From: a virus
Reading direction: 5' to 3' (one strand)
Virus record (IMG/VR): IMGVR_UViG_3300045282_000259
Span: 1-50,318 of that record
DNA: 50,318 nt
The notes beneath the pieces were generated by a model. It did no database searches and had not been told where the DNA came from. It saw only the letters and a list, made by a program, of their open reading frames with translations. Every line of letters begins with the position of its first letter. The first letter of the stretch is position 1. Positions 46,763 to 50,318 of this stretch are shown piece after piece. A program made the translations under genes and the position numbers.

Positions 46763-47086
46763 TCAATCTACATTCGAAGGCCAACCATCGAGGCCGACCC
46801 TACCCCTCCCCCGTCCCCCGCCTTCGATGCGTTGCTGATCTGAGTCATGACACTGCTTACACAATGATGATAGTGCACCATGCCAGAAGAGATCGGCATC
46901 ACCACGATGAGGCACGATGTGGTTGGCAACAGTAGCTGGCATGTCTATGCCTCTGCTCTTGCACATGCAGCACATAGGCTCACGCCTTAGCTGTGCTGCC
47001 CGTACGTTCTGCCAGCGTTGCGTCTTGTACCAACGTCGCCAGGGTTGCTCATCACGCTTTGCATCATAGGCTTTGCGTGCATCCAT
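46763..47086 (-). CDS. HNH endonuclease, terminase-associated
   Basis: 107 residues. RRWYKTQRWQNVRAAQLRRE, MCCMCKSRGIDMPATVANHI, VPHRGDADLFWHGALSSLCK, QCHDSDQQRIE: C-x2-C, NH and C-x2-CH of an HNH nuclease. HNH proteins next to HK97-type terminases are needed for cos cleavage. First gene of the late leftward operon. Confidence 0.88.
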   Translation of the reverse strand: MDARKAYDAKRDEQPWRRWYKTQRWQNVRAAQLRREPMCCMCKSRGIDMPATVANHIVPHRGDADLFWHGALSSLCKQCHDSDQQRIEGGGRGRGRVGLDGWPSNVD

Positions 47087-47128
47087 TGTTTTATTCGCAG
47101 AATGTTTGAAGATAATTCTACTTTCCGG

Positions 47129-47157
47129 TTGACAAGTAGGAAAGGCCGCACTAGATT
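47129..47157 (+). promoter_or_regulatory. Strong rightward promoter of the right-end small-gene cluster
   Basis: TTGACA (47129-47134), 17 bases, TAGATT (47152-47157). A near-consensus sigma-70 promoter. The reverse strand has TTGTCA over the same bases, so a divergent late promoter may share the -35 region. Confidence 0.75.
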
Positions 47158-47199
47158 GCTGACATCGAAACGCAGAACGCCGTTCGGCCTAATTCTCTC

Positions 47200-47230
47200 C
47201 GAGTGTTGAAGCACTCGCAAACCAAAGGAT
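47200..47230 (+). promoter_or_regulatory. Structured leader 1: hairpin plus ribosome site
   Basis: CGAGTG-TTGAAG-CACTCG (47200-47217) followed by CAAACCAAAGGA. The same design occurs at 47341-47367 (GCGTG-TTAAAG-CACGC), 47705-47737 (CGAGTG-TTGAAG-CACTCG) and in the apical part of 49399-49430. The stem bases change in pairs while the loop stays UURAAG, which implies an RNA structure. Confidence 0.7.
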
Positions 47231-47234
47231 CGAA

Positions 47235-47333
47235 ATGACAATCAATCGCGCTGTGTTTATCTTTCGAGCTGTGCTTACCGCGCAGGCCTTAAGCTTGTTC
47301 GCGTATGCCTCTTACGTGACGGCGGTTAACTAA
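47235..47333 (+). CDS. Very small hydrophobic protein (32 residues)
   Basis: MTINRAVFIFRAVLTAQALS, then LFAYASYVTAVN. ATG 47235 follows AAAGGA in leader 1. One hydrophobic helix. It may be a leader peptide or small membrane protein. Confidence 0.5.
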   Translation: MTINRAVFIFRAVLTAQALSLFAYASYVTAVN

Positions 47334-47378
47334 ATCCCTCGCGTGTTAAAGCACGCTCAAACCAAAGGACTAAACGCA

Positions 47379-47630
47379 ATGTTTGTTGTGATCTATGAAC
47401 CTTCCACCAATGTTACTCTGTACTCTCGCCGTATGGGCCCAAACGAAACAATGGATACTCGCAAGTTCGCAGACATGATTGCCGCTGAGTATGACCGCGA
47501 GATTGCCGAAGCAAACGGACATATCCCGAATTGTTGCGGAGATATCCGAGTCGAATTCCGCCCGCGCAAAAACGTGGCTTGGCACATCTGGAGCGGCGAA
47601 AGTTTCTACTTCAAACGCGACGACGACTAA
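47379..47630 (+). CDS. Small hypothetical protein
   Basis: 83 residues from ATG 47379 after leader 2. MFVVIYEPSTNVTLYSRRMG, then IRVEFRPRKNVAWHIWSGES. An alpha/beta small domain; no family was recognised. Confidence 0.65.
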   Translation: MFVVIYEPSTNVTLYSRRMGPNETMDTRKFADMIAAEYDREIAEANGHIPNCCGDIRVEFRPRKNVAWHIWSGESFYFKRDDD

Positions 47631-47653
47631 ACCTAAACCAACATCGTTCCTAT

Positions 47654-47688
47654 GCCCCGCAGCGAAAGCTTACGGGGCTTAGGGCATT
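47654..47688 (+). ncRNA. GNRA hairpin element, copy 1
   Basis: GCCCCG-C-AGC-GAAA-GCT-TA-CGGGGC followed by TTAGGGCATT. The inner stem is capped by a GAAA tetraloop. A second copy with other stem bases and a GTAA tetraloop, followed by the same ten bases, lies at 49129-49165. The first copy could also pair ATGCCC with GGGCAT as an alternative fold. It acts as leader or terminator between small genes. Confidence 0.6.
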
Positions 47689-47704
47689 AGGAACATCCGT
47701 TCCG

Positions 47705-47737
47705 CGAGTGTTGAAGCACTCGTCAAAACCAAAGGAC
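47705..47737 (+). promoter_or_regulatory. Structured leader 3: hairpin plus ribosome site
   Basis: CGAGTG-TTGAAG-CACTCG (47705-47722), then AAAACCAAAGGA. It precedes the start at 47744. A small hairpin GGAAC-ATCC-GTTCC (47690-47703) stands just before it. Confidence 0.65.
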
Positions 47738-47743
47738 CAAACA

Positions 47744-48550
47744 ATGCGCAACGCGCAAACGGCAACCTATGACTCCAAATCTCCGAACGGTTTTATCTTC
47801 TATCGTGGTCCGTCAATGCTAGACGGATCTCCCATTGTCGCCATTGCTACGCGCGTTACCAGCGCGTCAAAGAATTCAAAGACGGGTGCATTAGTCGCAA
47901 CCTATATCCTGCGCGATGACATCAACCCCGTTGATGCCGTTCGCCAAGGCTTGGACAAATCGGTGTGTGGCTCATGCGTTCATCGTGGCTGGTACGACGC
48001 AACCACGAATAGCTGGAAAGATCGTTCCTGCTACGTTGTGATCGGACAAGGACCGCTCGGCGTTTTCAATGGTTTCGAGCGTGACATCTATCCGCAGGTA
48101 TCTCCCGAACAGGCATGCGAGTGGTTAGCTGACCATGCCGTGAGGCTTGGTACCTATGGCGATCCCGCCGCCGTCCCTGCCGATGTTTGGCACGTCATGT
48201 TGCGCAAGGTGAAGGCGAAAGCAGGATACACGCACCAATGGCGCACGTTTCCCGAATTCAAACGCCATTGCATGGCATCATGCGACACGGCGGAGGAACA
48301 ACAAGCCGCAACAGCGTTAGGCTGGCGCACGTTCCGGACGCGGTTGCCGTTTGAGAACAAGCAATCAAACGAAATTGCCTGCCCGGCATCGATGGAAAAG
48401 GGCTATGCGACGACTTGTGCGCTCTGCAAAGCTTGCGGCGGCCGATCGGCAAAAGCAAAAACATCCATCACAATCATAGCTCACGGAGGAACCGGACAAA
48501 TTCGCGCCTATAACCGCACGCGCGCGCGACTAGATGCGGCTGCAGCTTAA
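47744..48550 (+). CDS. Conserved plasmid/phage protein of unknown function (DUF7227-like)
   Basis: 268 residues. SPNGFIFYRGPSMLDGSPIV, CGSCVHRGWYDATTNSWKDR, SCYVVIGQGPLGVFNGFERD, VRLGTYGDPAAVPADVWHVM, GYTHQWRTFPEFKRHCMASC, then CPASMEKGYATTCALCKACG. Ten or more cysteines suggest metal binding. I recognise the family from phages and plasmids; the function is not known to me. The AYGDPAAVP block recalls radical-SAM-like or nicking proteins but no proof exists. Confidence 0.75.
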   Translation: MRNAQTATYDSKSPNGFIFYRGPSMLDGSPIVAIATRVTSASKNSKTGALVATYILRDDINPVDAVRQGLDKSVCGSCVHRGWYDATTNSWKDRSCYVVIGQGPLGVFNGFERDIYPQVSPEQACEWLADHAVRLGTYGDPAAVPADVWHVMLRKVKAKAGYTHQWRTFPEFKRHCMASCDTAEEQQAATALGWRTFRTRLPFENKQSNEIACPASMEKGYATTCALCKACGGRSAKAKTSITIIAHGGTGQIRAYNRTRARLDAAAA

Positions 48551-48584
48551 AATCTCAACTCTCAAACCAAAGGACCAAAACCAA

Positions 48585-48697
48585 ATGGCAAAGACACAAA
48601 CCACGATTCGATTCTCGGTTACGCAATGCAGTACGACACTCTGCTGACCTGGGCCTGCGACCATGGCAACGGCGGCGCCGAATGCGGGGAGGACTAA
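48585..48697 (+). pseudogene. Split or overlapping very small frames
   Basis: ATG 48585 follows CAAACCAAAGGACC and gives 20 residues (MAKTQTTIRFSVTQCSTTLC), ending at 48647. An overlapping frame from ATG 48626 gives MQYDTLLTWACDHGNGGAEC, then GED, ending at 48697. Together they look like one gene broken by an indel, or two coupled mini genes. Low confidence. Confidence 0.35.
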
Positions 48698-48844
48698 ATG
48701 AAAAAACACGATGCCCTCTATAGCGTCGAATTGACGATTGACGAACTGAATCGATTGTATGCCGCAATACTCTATCGCGAAAACGATTCTGCGCTTGCGA
48801 GAAAACTCGAAAAAGCAATGATTGATGCAGGGAGGACTAAATGA
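48698..48844 (+). CDS. Small helical protein (48 residues)
   Basis: MKKHDALYSVELTIDELNRL, then YAAILYRENDSALARKLEKA. ATG 48698 is preceded by GGGGAGGACTAA; the next gene start has nearly the same GGGAGGACTAAATGAAA. ATGA overlap with 48841. Confidence 0.6.
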   Translation: MKKHDALYSVELTIDELNRLYAAILYRENDSALARKLEKAMIDAGRTK

Positions 48845-49107
48845 AATATACCGATAAAAACGGCAAGCGCCGCGCCCATTATTGGGGTTTAGCTCGCCGT
48901 TGGTTACCGATATCAATCGACGCTGCGGAGCTCGAGCTAGCAACTGGCAAAGCATTGCCGGCCGAAACGGCAACTCCCGGTCAATCGGCCTATGAAGCGG
49001 ATTGCCTAAAAGAGCCGACATACAAAGACGGTTCACAGCGCAAACCATGGTCGGCATTGCCAGAGCACGCGCGCTATTCATGGGAACGGAATCCAACCCC
49101 GCGCTAA
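48841..49107 (+). CDS. Small hypothetical protein
   Basis: 88 residues: MKYTDKNGKRRAHYWGLARR, WLPISIDAAELELATGKALP. Tail with Trp/Pro. Coupled to the previous gene. No family. Confidence 0.6.
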   Translation: MKYTDKNGKRRAHYWGLARRWLPISIDAAELELATGKALPAETATPGQSAYEADCLKEPTYKDGSQRKPWSALPEHARYSWERNPTPR

Positions 49108-49128
49108 CCCGTTCCACCATAGCTTTAC

Positions 49129-49165
49129 GCCGCGCGCTGGTAACAGCTGCGCGGCTTAGGGCATT
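49129..49165 (+). ncRNA. GNRA hairpin element, copy 2
   Basis: GCCGCGC-GCTG-GTAA-CAGC-T-GCGCGGC then TTAGGGCATT. The stem differs from copy 1 (47654-47688) but pairing, tetraloop type and trailing TTAGGGCATT are kept. Confidence 0.6.
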
Positions 49166-49197
49166 GCAAGAGATCACAAACCAAAGGACCTAACCAA

Positions 49198-49371
49198 ATG
49201 TATTGTGTCAATATTTATGATCCAAACGGCGTTTTGCGCTTTTGGGTCGGAGGTAAAACAAAAGGCGAAGCAATCGAACAAGCACGATGCAAGGTGGCGG
49301 AACATTGTCTCGCAAATCCAGATGAACCGCCCGCAGACAAATGGCACCTAGGCAATGTCATGCGGCAATAA
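49198..49371 (+). CDS. Small hypothetical protein (57 residues)
   Basis: MYCVNIYDPNGVLRFWVGGK, then TKGEAIEQARCKVAEHCLAN. ATG 49198 follows AACCAAAGGACC. An alpha/beta mini domain. Unknown. Confidence 0.6.
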   Translation: MYCVNIYDPNGVLRFWVGGKTKGEAIEQARCKVAEHCLANPDEPPADKWHLGNVMRQ

Positions 49372-49398
49372 CGGCACCGCACCATGCCTGAAATCATC

Positions 49399-49430
49399 GG
49401 CCCCGCTAGTGTTGAAGCACAAGCGGGGCC
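49399..49430 (+). promoter_or_regulatory. Structured leader 4: extended hairpin
   Basis: GGCCCCGCT-A-GTG-TTGAAG-CAC-A-AGCGGGGCC: a perfect 9-bp outer stem around the conserved GTG-TTGAAG-CAC tip. It precedes 49483 by about 50 bases; ACCAAAGGACCAAAGGACCA with doubled ribosome site lies between. Confidence 0.65.
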
Positions 49431-49482
49431 TAACGCTATTCCGCAACACATGAGACCAAAGGACCAAAGGACCAAAACTCAC

Positions 49483-49695
49483 ATGTCACGAAAAGCGCTG
49501 TCCAACCATGACGCGACCAAAGCGGCCGCGCAATCCCTGTTGCGCCAAGGCCTGGCGACCTATGCGGAGATCGCCGCACTATCGGGCTATTCCCGCCAGA
49601 CGATCCGCTTCTTTGCGGGCGAACTAGGCGCGGAAAACGCACGCGAGGAACATCTAGCCAAGCTTTGGGACCGCGCGTTGCGGCGCAACGAATAG
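49483..49695 (+). CDS. Helix-turn-helix protein
   Basis: 70 residues. QGLATYAEIAALSGYSRQTI, then RFFAGELGAEN, is a resolvase-like HTH. Last gene of the right cluster, before the repeat region. Could bind the iterons or leaders; speculative. Confidence 0.65.
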   Translation: MSRKALSNHDATKAAAQSLLRQGLATYAEIAALSGYSRQTIRFFAGELGAENAREEHLAKLWDRALRRNE

Positions 49696-49853
49696 GACGG
49701 CCCATGGCGCGCTTTATCCGCTTAGCGCTACTGGAATAGCCCGACTCTGGATAGCCCTTCACGGGGCTTCCCAGAGCGTTCTGCTATGGTGTGGCGAAAA
49801 GCTAAGTCTTTTCAACGGCTTGCCTATGCACGCAAACGTGTACTTCCGCACTG
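49696..49853. other. Non-coding stretch before the repeat region
   Basis: About 160 bases without a clear gene. CTCTGG/CCAGAG flank AGCCC-N4-GGGGC-type pairing (about 49744-49778), a likely hairpin or terminator after the right-end cluster. Confidence 0.45.
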
Positions 49854-49890
49854 CACAATCGGTCCGTTTCGGCCGGATCGGACCATTGTG
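49854..49890. repeat. Long inverted repeat next to iterons
   Basis: CACAATCGGTCCG (49854-49866) and CGGACCATTGTG (49879-49890) are complementary with one bulged base and a 12-base GC-rich centre. Confidence 0.75.
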
Positions 49891-49904
49891 GGCCGCCCCC
49901 CCCG

Positions 49905-50021
49905 TCCGCGTTTATGAGCCCCATCCGCGTTTATGAGCCCCAAATGGGGTATCCGCGTTTATGAGCCCGCTACCCCCGTCCGCGTTTATGAGCTGCGATC
50001 CACCCCGTCCGCGTTTATGAA
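49905..50021. repeat. Five iteron-like direct repeats
   Basis: TCCGCGTTTATGAG begins at 49905, 49924, 49952, 49979 and 50008 (last copy ends in GAA). Start-to-start spacing is 19, 28, 27 and 29 bases. A run of such repeats in the only sizeable non-coding region, beside an inverted repeat, fits a replication origin or partition/regulatory site. Confidence 0.75.
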
Positions 50022-50035
50022 TTTCGATTTTCGTC

Positions 50036-50131
50036 TCAGCCCAGTACGATCGCCCAGAACGCCAGCATTATCGCCAGTACGACAGCTGCGTAGACCACCA
50101 TCGCCCATGGGCTGTTGAGATAGTCCCACAA
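50036..50131 (-). CDS. Very small membrane protein (31 residues)
   Basis: From TTG 50131: LWDYLNSPWAMVVYAAVVLA, then IMLAFWAIVLG. One transmembrane helix. It follows the 50153-50275 gene in the same direction with GAAGGA upstream. The layout resembles the very small protein at 842-943. Confidence 0.4.
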   Translation of the reverse strand: MWDYLNSPWAMVVYAAVVLAIMLAFWAIVLG

Positions 50132-50152
50132 TTCGGTAACCCGTCCTTCAGC

Positions 50153-50275
50153 TCAGCGCCCGCGCTTGGTCGGCCTGCTCAACGTGCGAACCACAGTCAC
50201 CTTGTCCTTGCGCTTAATGGCCCGACGCAACGCGGCTCGGTCATCTGCCGTCCGCTTCTTCGGCTTGGCTTTCAT
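50153..50275 (-). CDS. Small basic protein (40 residues)
   Basis: MKAKPKKRTADDRAALRRAI, then KRKDKVTVVRTLSRPTKRGR. Strong ribosome site GGAGGT. Lys/Arg-rich, probably nucleic-acid-binding. The start region is repeated at 1-84 because the ends overlap. Confidence 0.65.
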   Translation of the reverse strand: MKAKPKKRTADDRAALRRAIKRKDKVTVVRTLSRPTKRGR

Positions 50276-50318
50276 GTGAGACCTCCGTCTCCACCGTAGT
50301 CTTACGGATAACGCAGGA
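50192..50318. repeat. Terminal direct repeat, right copy
   Basis: Identical to 1-127. See the left copy; marks circular closure of the sequence. Confidence 0.9.

Noticed and set aside
46763-47086. HNH gene as a homing endonuclease
   Set aside because: Its place directly before the terminase genes and its size match the packaging-associated HNH proteins instead.

Overview
This window reads as the complete genome of a temperate, long-tailed (siphovirus-type) phage. The last 127 bases (50192-50318) repeat the first 127 (1-127) exactly. That is the signature of a circular assembly, so the unit is about 50,191 bp and the small gene at 50153-50275 simply continues across the ends. The host is probably an alphaproteobacterium, perhaps Rhizobiales. 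The reasons are the codon style, the gene-transfer-agent-like tail tip (DUF2460, DUF2163, hub) and the many short accessory proteins. The host call is inference.

Layout. (1) 150-1434, rightward: membrane-anchored coiled-coil proteins, an HTH protein, a secreted peptide and a frameshifted fragment. (2) 3344-1436, leftward: an operon ending in a NusG-like antiterminator. A deleted, out-of-frame copy of that gene lies upstream in the same operon, and an array of CGATACA palindromes (3418-3582) precedes it. (3) 12576-3615, leftward: the early replication/recombination operon. It has a Cro-like HTH, zinc-finger proteins, a RuvC-like resolvase, a RecB/Cas4-like nuclease, a probable ssDNA-binding protein, an HNH-SF2 helicase and a primase-polymerase/helicase. 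Most junctions overlap as ATGA. (4) 12617-16103: the switch and integration region. It holds a repressor, dyad operators of the form ACCAA-N5-TTGGT, an AlpA-like excisionase, a tyrosine integrase and a second XRE regulator. (5) 16355-23049, rightward: a chain of small genes. From 17734 on, many are joined by a recurring ~30-bp element. It encodes the C-terminus ARAALDKDxGK, carries the AAGGA ribosome site for the next gene and ends in the ATGA stop/start overlap. (6) 47086-22917, leftward: the late operon. In order it has HNH, terminase small and large subunits, a protease-capsid fusion, portal, a collagen-like protein, connectors, tail tube, tail chaperones with a -1 frameshift site, tape measure, GTA-like tip, fibres, holin-like proteins, endolysin and very small membrane proteins. 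(7) 47129-49695, rightward: a second small-gene cluster from a near-consensus promoter. Several leaders carry a hairpin with compensatory changes (GUG-UURAAG-CAC) and a repeated AACCAAAGGA ribosome site. (8) 49854-50021: an inverted repeat followed by five iteron-like repeats (TCCGCGTTTATGA), a candidate replication origin or control region.

The most unusual features are the joint-element gene chain (region 5), the covarying leader hairpins (region 7), the two repeat-rich control regions and the broken duplicate of the NusG-like gene. No tRNA gene, rRNA gene, CRISPR array or insertion sequence was recognised. All function calls come from motif recognition by eye; no database search was made.
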